Source of the DNA: Ilumatobacter fluminis
GTDB lineage: Bacteria; Actinomycetota; Acidimicrobiia; Acidimicrobiales; Ilumatobacteraceae
Assembly: GCF_004364865.1 (NCBI RefSeq)
Contig: NZ_SOAU01000001.1
Coordinates: 930,001 to 994,000 of the forward strand
Length of the DNA stretch: 64,000 nt
Direction: 5' to 3'
Made by a program: the position numbers and the translations under genes. The stretch's first letter is position 1. Each line of letters starts with the position of its first letter. The notes under the pieces were generated by a model. It searched no databases and was not told the DNA's origin. It saw nothing but the letters and a program-made list of their open reading frames with translations. Below, piece after piece: positions 1 through 9,700 of the stretch.

Positions 1-1
1 C

Positions 2-2263
2 GCGATGGCGGCGGTCGAGTCGCTCGTGATCGCCGTGCCCGCGGTCATCCTCGGCCCGATCCTCGGCGGCCGCGTCGTCGAACTCATCGAACGGTGGGGG
101 CCCGTCGCCCAGACGGCGCTCGATCTGCGCCCCGAGCGTTCGGTGACGGCGTGGGTCGGCGCAGGAATCGTCGGCGTGCTCGTCGTCGCCATCGTCACGT
201 GGCCGGCGGTGCGGTCGGCGCGCGGGTTCGCTCGATCACAAGCGGCCCGTGCCCGCCCCGACCGCTCCTTGCCGTTGCAACGCTCGGGCCTCGATCTGGT
301 CATCGCGGCGCTCGCCATCCTCGGTCTGTGGCGTCTCGGCGGTTCGTCGGCGGCCACGAGCGATCTGAGCGGTCGCCTCGGCACCGACCCGGTCCTGGTG
401 CTCGCTCCGACCCTCGGCGTGATCGCTGCGTCACTGATCACCCTGCGTCTCATCGCCGTCGTCGCTGACCTGGCCCAACGGGTGACCGCCCGCCAGGGCG
501 GCTTGTCGCTCGCGCTCGCCGGGTGGGAGATCGCCCGCCGACCGGCACGGACGGCTCGGACGTCGGTGCTGATCGTGCTCGCCGTCACCGTCGGTACGTT
601 CGCTGCCGTGCACGGTGCGTCGTGGCAACGATCGCTCGCCGATCAGGCCGACGCCGAGGTCTCGGCCGACCTGGTGATCACCCCCGACCCGCGACCGGCC
701 GCGACGCTGCCCCAGCGTTACGTGGCCGACGCGTACCTGCAGCTCGACGGCGTCGAACAGGTCGTCCCCGTCGACCGTCCGACCGCCGCCGTGTCGGCCG
801 AACTCAGCGCGGTGCCGGTCGTCCTCACCGACGCCGCCGCGCTCGAGGGAACGCTCCGCCTCCGGAGTGACCTCTACGGCGACCTCGGCAGCGCCGGCTC
901 GTTCGCGCGACTCCACGATCCGGTCGACATCGGAGGAATCCATCTGGGCGACGCGACCGCCGATCTGGTCGTCGACTACGAGTTGGAGGCCCGTCCCGCC
1001 ACGGCGCGTGGCGACATCCGGTTGTCCGCGACCGTGCTCGACCGGACGGGAACGCCGGTGTACATCGACGGTGATCGGATCCCGCTCGACACCACCAGCG
1101 GATCGGTCACCTTCCCCCTCCGGAACGAGGAGGTGCCCGGTGTGTCGCTCGGCCTCGACGGCCCGCTCCGCCTCGTCTCGCTCGACGTGGCCTTTCCGTC
1201 GGTCCGCGACGTCCCGTTCACCGACGAACCGCTCGATCCGGCCGAGTACACCCTCGAGCTCGGCCCGGCCGGGGTGGGTGACCGATCGTTCTCGCTCGAG
1301 GCTTCGTGGACGGTGAGTAGTGCGACGCTCGGCGACGTGTTGAGCCCACCGTCGAACGACGTGACCGGCACCGACGCCGGCATGCGCATCGTCGCCGACT
1401 CGGGTTCGACCCAGCGCGTGAACGCTGCCTACACCCTCACCATCGACACGGGTCCGTTCGGCGGGGGAGCGGGGAGCGAGATCCCCATCGTGGTGACGCC
1501 GGGCCTCCTCGATGCCACATCGCTCGGTGTCGACGACCGTCTGGTCGCCCGTCTGAACGGGGCAGCGGTCGACCTGCGGATCGTCGGTGTGGTGCCGGTC
1601 GTGCCGTTCCTGATCGACGAACCGATCGCGTTCGTCGCCGACTGGGAGACGGTCGCCCTCGATCTGTACGACCGGTCCCGTCGTGTGGAGACGCCCGACT
1701 CGTGGGCGGTCGCCGCCGACGAGGAGACGGCCCTCGAGATCCAGCGCCAACTGGCCGGCCCTCCCTACGATGTCGTCTCGGCGGTCGAGCGCCGCCAGAC
1801 CGCACGAACGCTGAGCCGAGAACCGGTCACGGTCGGGCTCTCGGGCAGCCTCGCGCTCGCCCTCGCCGCATCACTCGTCGTCGCAGCCATCGGCCTCGTC
1901 CTGACCGCCGTCGTCGGAGGTCGAGAACGACGACCGGCGTTCGCCGTCCTGCGAGCGATGGGCACACGTGCCTCGGAGCTGCGACGCTGGCTCCTCCTCG
2001 AGACGGTGCCGCTGGTCGGCTTCTCCGCCCTGGCCGGCCTGGTCTCGGGGATCGCGCTCGCCCGACTCGCGCTGCCGAGCCTCGGGGTCGGGCGGGATGG
2101 CTCGTCGGCGATCCCGTCGCCGCAGTTGGTCGTGCCGTGGGGGACCTTGGCGATCATCGTGGCGATCGCCGTCGCCGCCGGCATGGCCCTGCCGGTCGTC
2201 ACGGCGCGACTCCTGCGCCGCCACCGCACCGCCGACGAACTCCGGATCGGGGATACGACGTGA
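2..2263 (+). CDS. FtsX-family ABC transporter permease, 5'-truncated by window edge
   Basis: This is the C-terminal 753 codons of a large inner-membrane permease of the FtsX/MacB type. The visible part begins inside an FtsX-like membrane bundle (two hydrophobic segments within the first 70 codons). It is followed by a basic linker and a membrane segment (LIVLAVTVGTFAAV) that leads into a long extracytoplasmic domain of about 350 residues. It ends with a three-helix FtsX domain containing RRPAFAVLRAMGTRASELRR, the cytoplasmic loop typical of the family. An ATG lies at position 5, but the protein clearly continues upstream, so no start is assigned. The stop TGA overlaps the GTG of the next permease by four bases (GTGA), so the genes are translationally coupled. 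With the next three genes it forms one ABC export or lipoprotein-handling system. The substrate is unknown. Confidence 0.85.
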   Translation, partial: AMAAVESLVIAVPAVILGPILGGRVVELIERWGPVAQTALDLRPERSVTAWVGAGIVGVLVVAIVTWPAVRSARGFARSQAARARPDRSLPLQRSGLDLVIAALAILGLWRLGGSSAATSDLSGRLGTDPVLVLAPTLGVIAASLITLRLIAVVADLAQRVTARQGGLSLALAGWEIARRPARTARTSVLIVLAVTVGTFAAVHGASWQRSLADQADAEVSADLVITPDPRPAATLPQRYVADAYLQLDGVEQVVPVDRPTAAVSAELSAVPVVLTDAAALEGTLRLRSDLYGDLGSAGSFARLHDPVDIGGIHLGDATADLVVDYELEARPATARGDIRLSATVLDRTGTPVYIDGDRIPLDTTSGSVTFPLRNEEVPGVSLGLDGPLRLVSLDVAFPSVRDVPFTDEPLDPAEYTLELGPAGVGDRSFSLEASWTVSSATLGDVLSPPSNDVTGTDAGMRIVADSGSTQRVNAAYTLTIDTGPFGGGAGSEIPIVVTPGLLDATSLGVDDRLVARLNGAAVDLRIVGVVPVVPFLIDEPIAFVADWETVALDLYDRSRRVETPDSWAVAADEETALEIQRQLAGPPYDVVSAVERRQTARTLSREPVTVGLSGSLALALAASLVVAAIGLVLTAVVGGRERRPAFAVLRAMGTRASELRRWLLLETVPLVGFSALAGLVSGIALARLALPSLGVGRDGSSAIPSPQLVVPWGTLAIIVAIAVAAGMALPVVTARLLRRHRTADELRIGDTT

Positions 2264-4980
2264 TCGGCTGGAGTGTCCTCGTCGGCATGGGGCGGCGTAC
2301 CGAGGTGGCCGTGTGGGCCATGATGCTCACCCTGCTGACGATCGTCGCGTTCGGCGCCGTGGCGGCGCCGCGCCTGCTGCGCGGCGCCGAGGAAGCCAGC
2401 CTCGAGCAAGCGCTCGAGGACGCACCGCTCGGGGCACGCCAGCTCGCGGTTCGGGTGATCTCCGACTATCCGCTCGGCGACACCGGCGATCCGCTCGAGC
2501 TGCAGCGGGAGCGTCTCGCCGAGATCGACGACCAGCTCTCGCCCGAGCTGCTCGAGCGGTTCGTCGACGAGCGGTTCGTCGCCGACACGAGCAGGTTCAC
2601 CGTCGCCGCCCGTGCCGGCACCGAGCCCGACGCGGCCGAGGTGCCGGCGCTCCCGACGTTCCTCACGTTCCGGGTGCATCCGGAAATCGATGACCACTCC
2701 GAACTCGTCGCCGGTCGCCGCGCCGCCCCGTCCGATCGGGTGGTCGACGGTGCCGCCGTGTTCGAGTTCGAAGTGACACCGGAGACCGCTGCCGAACTCG
2801 GCTGGGAGATCGGCGATCAACTGCTCCTCACGGTCGATCCGAGCGATGTCGTGACCCGTTCGTTCAATGCCGGGCTGCCGGCCGACTTCGTCGGTGAGCT
2901 GGTCGGGCTCCGCGAACTCAGCGATCCGTTGGAGTCGTACTGGTTCGGCGACGCACGAGCGCATCGCCCGACCGTGGCCGACACCGGCATCGGTGCCAAC
3001 GTCTTCGCCTTCGGCCTCGTGCACCCGGAGCAGCTGCCGTCGCGTCCGTTCGTCGCAGCCGGGCGGAGTCCGTTCGCGCTCGAACAGCGGCGCGATCTCG
3101 ACGTCGAGTCGGTCACGCTCGACAGCGTCGACGGAACCCTGGCCGGCGTGCTCGCCCTCGAGGCGTCGTTCTCGACCCAGCCGACCCTGACCCGTCCCGG
3201 CGTCGCCAACTCGTTGCGCCCCGTGATCGAGACCGAGATCGCCCAGCGTGACGCCGGACGCTCCACCATCGTCCTGGCGGCGGCCGGGGTGCTGGGTGTC
3301 GTGTTGGCCACCCTCGCCCAGATCTTGCTTGCGGCGGCCGGCCGTCGTCGTGGCTGGCTCACCGTGGCCCGTGCTCGTGGTGCGTCGCGGCCGCAGGTCG
3401 TCGGGGGGTCGATGGTCGAGATGGCGGTGCTCGCGACGATCGCCGTCGTGGTCGGGGGAGGTCTGGCCCTCATGGCCTTCTCGTCGAATGCCTCCGATCT
3501 CGAGGCGCCGCTGGTCGTCGCGACCTGGGTCGGTGCGGTGCTGTGTTCCGGCTTGGTCGCCTTCTCGGAAGGGCTCCGCCGGGTCACGGTGTCGGGCCGG
3601 CCTTCCGCACATCCGGGTCTCGGGCGGTGGGGGAGGATCGGCGGCACCGTGCTGGTCGCCGTGACCTTCGCCGCCGTGATCACCTTCCGGCGTCGGGGCG
3701 TGACCGCAGCGACCGACGGCGCCGACCTGTTGGTCGTGCTCGTCCCGGTGCTCGTCCCCCTCAGCGTCGTCTACCTGCTGCGCTTCGCGGTGCCGACGTT
3801 CGTGGGGAGGGCGGCCCGCCGGGGTCTGGCGCTCGGTCCCGGTCGCCTCGTCGGGCTGCGTCGTGTGGCGACCGACCCGCAGTCGACCATCGGCGTGGTC
3901 GCCGTGATCGTGTTGGCCCTCACGGTCGCTGCCCTCGGTGTGGGGGTCGATCGAGCGCTCGCCGACGGCGCCGTCGACGCCAGTTGGGTCGAGGTCGAGG
4001 CCGACTACCGGATCGACACCCGGCAGCCGGGCGTCCGCGAGGCCGCGAATGCGGTTTCCGACACGGTCGTCGGTGTCGTCGGTGACACCCGCATCACCAT
4101 CGAGCGCGACGACGAGGCGTTCGGCGCCACCTTCAACGCCGTCGACGTGGCGGCGGTCCAGTCGATCACCGAGGGCACCGCCGCGGACCAGTCGCTCCCG
4201 CTCGAACTCGCCGAACCGGGCCTCGACGGCTCCATCCCCGTCGTAGCCGCCGATCGGGTCAACGGCCGACTCGTCCGGGTCGGCGATCGCTTCGCCGGCG
4301 TCGGCACCCGCGCGGGGCAGGTGTACGAGGTGATCGAGGTCCGCGGCGCTGCCTACGGCCGCACGATCGACTTCCTCATCGCCGACCGCGGGGTCATGGC
4401 CGAGATCAGCGGTGTCGAGCCGGGGTTCGACACGGTGCTGGTCGGTGGCTCCGAGGCGATACGGGGCGAGATCGAGACGATTGCGAATGAGGCCGACGAG
4501 CGGCTGCGGGTGCGAGCCGACGTCCTGCAGCAACAGCTCGACGACCCGCTGAGTCGGATGGTTCGTCGCGGCTACGCCGTCGCGGCGGCGTTCTCGCTGC
4601 TGCTGTCACTCGTCGCGCTCGCCGCCGTGGCCGTCGCCACCGCGCGACGACGCCAGCGCGAGGTCGCGATCCTCGGTGTGCTCGGCGCCGGTCGTCGAGA
4701 AACGGTCGCAGCGGTCGTCGCCGAACTGGTTCCCGCCGCCGTCATCGGGTCGATCGTCGGCACGTTCGTCGGCTGGCTCGTCGCCCGGTCGTACGCGGGC
4801 CGCTACGACCTGTCCGCGTTCGCCGGTGGCACGCCGGTCTCGATCGAGGCCGTCCCGATCGCACTCGCGCTCGCCGGTGCAGCCGTCGCGCTCGCCTCGG
4901 TGATGGTGGCGGCGGTGCTCGCTCGTCGCATCGTCGTGGCGAACGCGGCCGACATCCTCCGGATCGACGGTGCAGCATGA
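2260..4980 (+). CDS. FtsX-family ABC transporter permease (906 aa)
   Basis: This is a second large permease of the FtsX type. I chose the GTG at 2260 because it overlaps the previous stop as GTGA and gives a basic start followed by a first membrane helix. Upstream in-frame codons read as low-complexity Arg-rich sequence in the preceding gene. Layout: one N-terminal helix, about 300 extracytoplasmic residues, and an FtsX bundle whose loop contains VARARGASRPQVVGGS. Four more helices, a second extracytoplasmic domain of about 200 residues and a C-terminal FtsX domain with RRRQREVAILGVLGAGRRE follow. This two-bundle, about ten-helix form resembles actinobacterial permeases that pair with LolD/MacB-like ATPases. 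Two different permeases beside two ATPases suggests a heteromeric transporter. The substrate cannot be read from the sequence. Confidence 0.87.
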   Translation: MIGWSVLVGMGRRTEVAVWAMMLTLLTIVAFGAVAAPRLLRGAEEASLEQALEDAPLGARQLAVRVISDYPLGDTGDPLELQRERLAEIDDQLSPELLERFVDERFVADTSRFTVAARAGTEPDAAEVPALPTFLTFRVHPEIDDHSELVAGRRAAPSDRVVDGAAVFEFEVTPETAAELGWEIGDQLLLTVDPSDVVTRSFNAGLPADFVGELVGLRELSDPLESYWFGDARAHRPTVADTGIGANVFAFGLVHPEQLPSRPFVAAGRSPFALEQRRDLDVESVTLDSVDGTLAGVLALEASFSTQPTLTRPGVANSLRPVIETEIAQRDAGRSTIVLAAAGVLGVVLATLAQILLAAAGRRRGWLTVARARGASRPQVVGGSMVEMAVLATIAVVVGGGLALMAFSSNASDLEAPLVVATWVGAVLCSGLVAFSEGLRRVTVSGRPSAHPGLGRWGRIGGTVLVAVTFAAVITFRRRGVTAATDGADLLVVLVPVLVPLSVVYLLRFAVPTFVGRAARRGLALGPGRLVGLRRVATDPQSTIGVVAVIVLALTVAALGVGVDRALADGAVDASWVEVEADYRIDTRQPGVREAANAVSDTVVGVVGDTRITIERDDEAFGATFNAVDVAAVQSITEGTAADQSLPLELAEPGLDGSIPVVAADRVNGRLVRVGDRFAGVGTRAGQVYEVIEVRGAAYGRTIDFLIADRGVMAEISGVEPGFDTVLVGGSEAIRGEIETIANEADERLRVRADVLQQQLDDPLSRMVRRGYAVAAAFSLLLSLVALAAVAVATARRRQREVAILGVLGAGRRETVAAVVAELVPAAVIGSIVGTFVGWLVARSYAGRYDLSAFAGGTPVSIEAVPIALALAGAAVALASVMVAAVLARRIVVANAADILRIDGAA

Positions 4981-5023
4981 GCGCGCCCTCGATCCGGTGC
5001 CACACTCCGAAGGGGAGGTTCCC

Positions 5024-5971
5024 ATGGTCCAGTTCGTGACGCACGAACGCACCCGCACCCGCAGCGGCGTTCGCTGCGAGGGGCTGGTGCGCATCTTCAA
5101 GACGGCCGAGATCGAGGTCGTCGCGCTCCAGGGGCTCGACCTGCACGTCGATCCCGGCGAGATCATCACCGTCGTCGGTGCGTCCGGTTCGGGCAAGTCG
5201 ACACTGCTCAACGTGTTGGGCGGGCTCGACGAGCCGACCGCCGGGACCGCCGTCGTCGGGTCGCACGACCTGATGCGGATGTCGGGCGCCGAACGCAACG
5301 AGTTCCGTCGGGACGTCGTCGGGTTCGTCTGGCAGCAGACGTCGCGCAACCTCCAGCCGTACCTCGACGCCCGACGCAACGTCGAGTTCCCGCTCGCGAT
5401 CGCCGGCGTGTCGCGGCGGACGCGACGCATCAGGGCCGAGCAGCTGCTCGAGCTCGTGGGTCTGATCGACCGAGCCGACCATCGACCGAGTGAACTGTCG
5501 GGTGGCGAGCAGCAGCGCGTGGCGATCGCCGTCGCGCTGGCGAACGACCCGCAGCTCCTTCTCGCCGACGAGCCCACCGGCGAGCTCGACGTCGCCACAG
5601 CGATCGAGGTCTTCGGAGTGCTCCGTCGCGTCAACGAGGAACTCGGAGTGACGGCGGTGATCGTCACCCACGATCCGCTCGTGTCCCAGCAGGTCGACCG
5701 GACCGTGTCGATCAGAGACGGTCGCATCAGCTCCGAGATCGTCCGGGAAGGAGCCGGGCTCGACGCGTCACGGGTGATTGCCCGCGAGTTCTCGGTGCTC
5801 GATTCGGCCGGCCGTCTCCAACTGCCCGAGCACTACCTGGCAGCCCTCGATCTGCAGCGACGGGTGCGGCTCGAGCTGGAACCCGACCACGTCGGCGTGT
5901 GGCGAGACGTCGAGACCGACGAGGCAGCCTGGGCGAAACCGGAAGAGCACGACCAAGGCGGGCTGTCGTGA
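5024..5971 (+). CDS. ABC transporter ATP-binding protein, LolD/MacB-like (315 aa)
   Basis: This is the ATPase subunit for the adjacent FtsX permeases. Walker A is GASGSGKSTLLN, the signature is [12 protein letters not shown], Walker B is LLLADEPTGELD and the H-loop is VIVTHD. All catalytic elements are intact. The ATG at 5024 is preferred over an in-frame GTG at 4970 because AAGGGGAGG lies 6-7 bases before it. About 90 residues follow the last ATPase motif, longer than the usual LolD-type protein of about 230 residues. This tail (with HYLAALDLQRRVRLELEPDHVGVW) may be a coupling or regulatory extension. The stop overlaps the next ATPase start as GTGA, so the operon continues. Confidence 0.93.
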   Translation: MVQFVTHERTRTRSGVRCEGLVRIFKTAEIEVVALQGLDLHVDPGEIITVVGASGSGKSTLLNVLGGLDEPTAGTAVVGSHDLMRMSGAERNEFRRDVVGFVWQQTSRNLQPYLDARRNVEFPLAIAGVSRRTRRIRAEQLLELVGLIDRADHRPSELSGGEQQRVAIAVALANDPQLLLADEPTGELDVATAIEVFGVLRRVNEELGVTAVIVTHDPLVSQQVDRTVSIRDGRISSEIVREGAGLDASRVIAREFSVLDSAGRLQLPEHYLAALDLQRRVRLELEPDHVGVWRDVETDEAAWAKPEEHDQGGLS

Positions 5972-6687
5972 GCATGTTCGAGACCGTTTCGTCGGAGCCG
6001 GCGGAGCCCACCGACATCGTCGTGCTCGACGGGGTCGACAAGACGTACACGGGCGGGCGTTCGGTCGTCCATGCGCTGCAGTCGGTCGATCTGTCGGTTC
6101 GTTCCGGCACCCTGCTCGCGGTGCACGGACGGTCCGGGTCGGGCAAGACGACCCTGCTGAATGTGATCGGCGGACTCGACCGGCCCGACGCCGGACGGGT
6201 CGAGGTGTGCGGCCTCGATCTCGTGTCGGCGTCCGACGCCGAACTGACCGAGTTGCGACGGCGCAGCGTCGCGTTCGTGTTCCAGGGTTTCGGTCTCCTG
6301 CCGATGCTCAGCGCCGCCGAGAATGTCGAGGTGCCGCTCCGGCTCCAGGGCATCACCGAGCGCCGCGAGCGGGTCGAGGAACTGCTCGACGTCGTCGGCC
6401 TCGGCGGTCGGGCCGATCACCGTCCGAACGAGTTGTCGGGTGGCGAGCAGCAGCGAGTCGCGATCGCGCGTGCCCTCGCTGCCGATCCGCAGCTGCTCGT
6501 CGCCGACGAGCCGACCGGCCAGCTCGACTCTCGGACCGGCGCCGAGATCATGAAGCTGATCGTCGCCGTGGCGGCAGAGCGCGACATCGCCGTGGTCGTC
6601 GCCACCCACGACCTGTCGATCATCGACGACGCCGATCACCGCGTCGAACTCCAAGACGGCCACGTCATCGCCGAGCTCACCCCCTGA
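5968..6687 (+). CDS. ABC transporter ATP-binding protein, LolD/MacB-like (239 aa)
   Basis: This is the second ATPase of the operon, of standard family length. Walker A is [12 protein letters not shown], the signature is [16 protein letters not shown], Walker B is [12 protein letters not shown] and the H-loop is VVATHD. The GTG at 5968 overlaps the previous stop (GTGA). An ATG two codons later (5974) is an alternative. The two ATPases share the family motifs but differ in Walker A, flanks and tail, so they look like a specialised pair rather than a recent duplication. They probably form a heterodimer serving the two permeases at 2-4980. A hairpin overlaps the stop codon, and the next gene converges from the other strand. 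Confidence 0.92.
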   Translation: MSMFETVSSEPAEPTDIVVLDGVDKTYTGGRSVVHALQSVDLSVRSGTLLAVHGRSGSGKTTLLNVIGGLDRPDAGRVEVCGLDLVSASDAELTELRRRSVAFVFQGFGLLPMLSAAENVEVPLRLQGITERRERVEELLDVVGLGGRADHRPNELSGGEQQRVAIARALAADPQLLVADEPTGQLDSRTGAEIMKLIVAVAAERDIAVVVATHDLSIIDDADHRVELQDGHVIAELTP

Positions 6688-6707
6688 CGGCGGACGCGGT
6701 CAGGGGG
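6680..6707. terminator. hairpin at the end of the ABC operon
   Basis: CCCCCTGAC at 6680-6688 pairs with GTCAGGGGG at 6699-6707 around a 10-base loop. The TGA stop of the second ATPase lies in the left arm. The palindrome GCGCTATAGCGC follows at 6707-6718, directly before the stop of the converging gene. There is no T-tract, which is usual in high-GC actinobacteria. Confidence 0.5.
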
Positions 6708-6719
6708 CGCTATAGCGCG

Positions 6720-9700
6720 TCAGCCGTCGTGGCCGGTGACGTCGATCAGAAGATGAGTCGTGGCGTGGGTGTACACGCAGACGTTGCCGTCGTCGTCGAG
6801 CTTGGCGATGACCTCGTTCGGTCGGACCCCGCCGGGCACATAGTTGACATGGCTGGCGTTGGGCACCTCGGGAGTGCACGGGTACACCGTCAGGTGCCCG
6901 GCCCCGGCGGGACGAACCGCCGTCACGTTCAGCACGGCGAGCGTCGCGTCGTCCGGCACGTCGCCGCGTCCGGCGATCGGGACCTCCCACGAGGTGCCGC
7001 CGGCAATCGGGCCGGTGTCGCGGAACTGCCCGTCGAAGGTGTCCTCGTCGCGTGTGTCGCCGTACCGGACGGGGGCGATCGACGTGAACCGCGGAGTCTG
7101 CTCGAGGTAGCCCACGACGTCGACGATCAGATGCGTACTCGCATGTGAGTACAGGCAGATCTCGCCGTCGTCCGACAACCGGACGACGAGCTCGTTCGGG
7201 CGAGTGGTGCCGGCGAAGTAGTTGAGGTGGCTGGCGGTCGGAGGCGTGCCGGTGCACGGGTATGCAGTGATGTGGCCCGACGCGGCCGCTCCGGCGACGG
7301 TCACGTTGAGCACCGCGGTCACGGCGTCGTCGGGCACGTTCCCTCGGCCGGCGATGTCGACCTTCCACGAGCTGCCGGCCGCGACCGGGCCGGTGTCGCG
7401 GAATGCACCGTCGATCGTGTCCTGTGTGCGAGAGTCGGCGAAGCGGGCAGGCTCGAGCGGGACGAATGCCGAGTCGCCGGGCACGAAGCCGACGACGTCG
7501 ACGATCAGGTCGGTCTCGGCGAACGAGAAGAAGCACAGGGCGCCGGTGGGTGAGAGCTTGGCGATCACCTCGTTCGGGTCGACGGCACCTGCGAGATAGT
7601 TGACCGACGACGCACTCGGCACCGTGGCCGTGCAGGGGTACACCGTGACGTGACCGGGAGCCGACGAACGAACCGTCGTCACGTTGATCACGACCGCTGC
7701 GGCGTCGTGCGGCACGTCACCCCGGCCGGCGATGTCGACCTCGTAGGTCGATCCGGCGGCGATACGGCCGTCTCGTCGGAAGCGTCCGTCCGTGGTCTCG
7801 CCGATCGGCCGGGTGTCGGCGAAGCGGCCCGGTTCGAGCGTCGTGAAGGCGGCGGGTTCGGTCGGCACCGTCGAGGTGGTCGACGACGTCGAACTCGAAC
7901 TCGAACTCGACGAGGTCGACGACCCCGGCACCGAGCTCGTCGAACTCGACGTCGACGAACTGGAGTCCGGCACCGAACTGGTCGAGCTGCTGGACGACGA
8001 GCTGGAGCTGGATGACGACGAGCTGGAGCTGGACGAGCTGGAGCTGGACGAGCTGCTGGACGACGAGCTGGAGCTGGACGAGCTGGAGCTGGACGAGCTG
8101 CTGGACGACGACGAGCTGGACGAGCTGGAGCTGGATGACGACGAGCTGGACGAGCTGGAGCTGGATGAGCTGGACGAGCTGGACGACGAGCTCGTGGTGG
8201 TCGTCGCCAGCGGGGCCGCCGTGGCGACCTCGACCGGCGTCGACGCCGCCGGAATCTGCCCGAGGTTGCCGAGTCCGTTCGCGCCCCAACACTCGACGGA
8301 GCTGTCGGCGAGGCGGACACACACCGTGCCCGCGTGGGCGTCGATGTCGGTCGCCGTCGAGATGCGCGACACGACGACCGGGGTCGACGTCGACTGCCCA
8401 GTCCCGTCGCCCAGTCGGCCGTCGGCGCCGAGCCCCCAACACACCACCGCCCCGGTCGACCGGAGTGCGCACGAGAAGTCGACTCCGGACGCCACTTCGG
8501 TGGCATCGCTGATGCCCGTGATCTGGACGGGGACATCCGAACTCGATCCGCCGACTGCGCCGGCGTAGTTGTAGCCCCAGCACCACACGGTGCCGTCGCT
8601 CTTCTGGGCGCAGTTGTGGTTGCTCCCGGCGGCGATCGTCTCGACGCCGGTCAAGCCGGTGACGGCGACGCTGGTCGGGGAATCGGTGTCGTCTCCGTTG
8701 CCGAGCTTGCCGTTCCAGTTGCGTCCGACGCAGCGGACCGTGTCGTCGGCGAGCAGCACGCAGGTGTGGTTCTGGCCGGCGGTGACGTGCGTCGCGGTGC
8801 TGATCCCGGTCATCGCCGCCGGCGTCGTCTCGGTGAAGCTCGTCGTCCCACGCCCGAGCTGGCCGTGGTCGTTGCGGCCGGCGCACTCGACGGTTCCGTC
8901 GGTGAGCGCAGCGCAGTAGAAGTCGTTGCCGATGCTGACATCGGCAGCCTTCGTCGACAGGTCGACGGTGGCGACCGGCGGGAAGCACGAGAACGTGCCG
9001 TCGCCGTCGATCGCGCAGGCCGGGTCGACCTGCTGGCCGCCGCCGCCGCCGTCGAGGACCTCGATCCCCGACAGACCGGCCACCGTCGTCGGGCCGGTCT
9101 GAGTGCTGTACAGCTGGCCCCAGCAGGTGACATCGCCGTCGTCGACCGAACACGCGAAGCCCTGTCCGACGGCGACGCTGTCCGCGCTGACGCCGGGCAC
9201 CACGACCGGCGTCGCCGCCGTGTCGGTCGCCAGCGACGGATCGCCGAGCTGGCCGCCGGTGTTCGATCCCCAGCACCACGCCGAACCAGTGCCCGAGGCG
9301 ACGCACGAATGGCCGGCCCCGCTGCTGATGTCGACGACGTCGAACGGCGGCTCGATCTCGACGGGGGAGACCAGGAACGGCACGCCGGCGCTCTGCATGA
9401 TGGCCCCTCGATAGTTCGATCCCCAGCACCACAGGTCGCCGTCGACGTCGAGCGCGCACGTGGAGACGGACATGACTTCGATCTGAGCGATCTCGGGCAG
9501 GCCCGGCACCTGGAGCGGGGCCGAACTGGCAGAACCGCCACCGCTGGCGCCGGTGCCGAGCTGCCCGAAGTCGCCGGCGCCCCAGCACCACACCGTCCCC
9601 GACCCGGTCAGTGCACAGACGTGGCTCTGCTCAGTCGCGACCTGGACCACGTCGGTGAGGCCGGCGATCGGGTTCGGGGCGTGTACGAAGCCACCGGCCG

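Noticed and set aside
1702-2259. Upstream extension of the second permease frame
   Set aside because: The extension lies inside the first permease gene and reads as Arg/Pro-rich shadow. The GTG at 2260 overlapping the stop is the natural start.
1765-4533. 922-codon open frame on the minus strand opposite the FtsX permease
   Set aside because: It is rich in Arg, Gly, Asp and His with no domain, and is a shadow of a GC-rich gene with G/C third positions. The plus-strand gene has clear FtsX motifs.
7792-8568. Plus-strand frame encoding a Leu/Glu/Asp-rich repeat opposite the poly-Ser tract
   Set aside because: It is the antisense reading of the serine tract. It has no start context, and the minus frame continues through domains on both sides.
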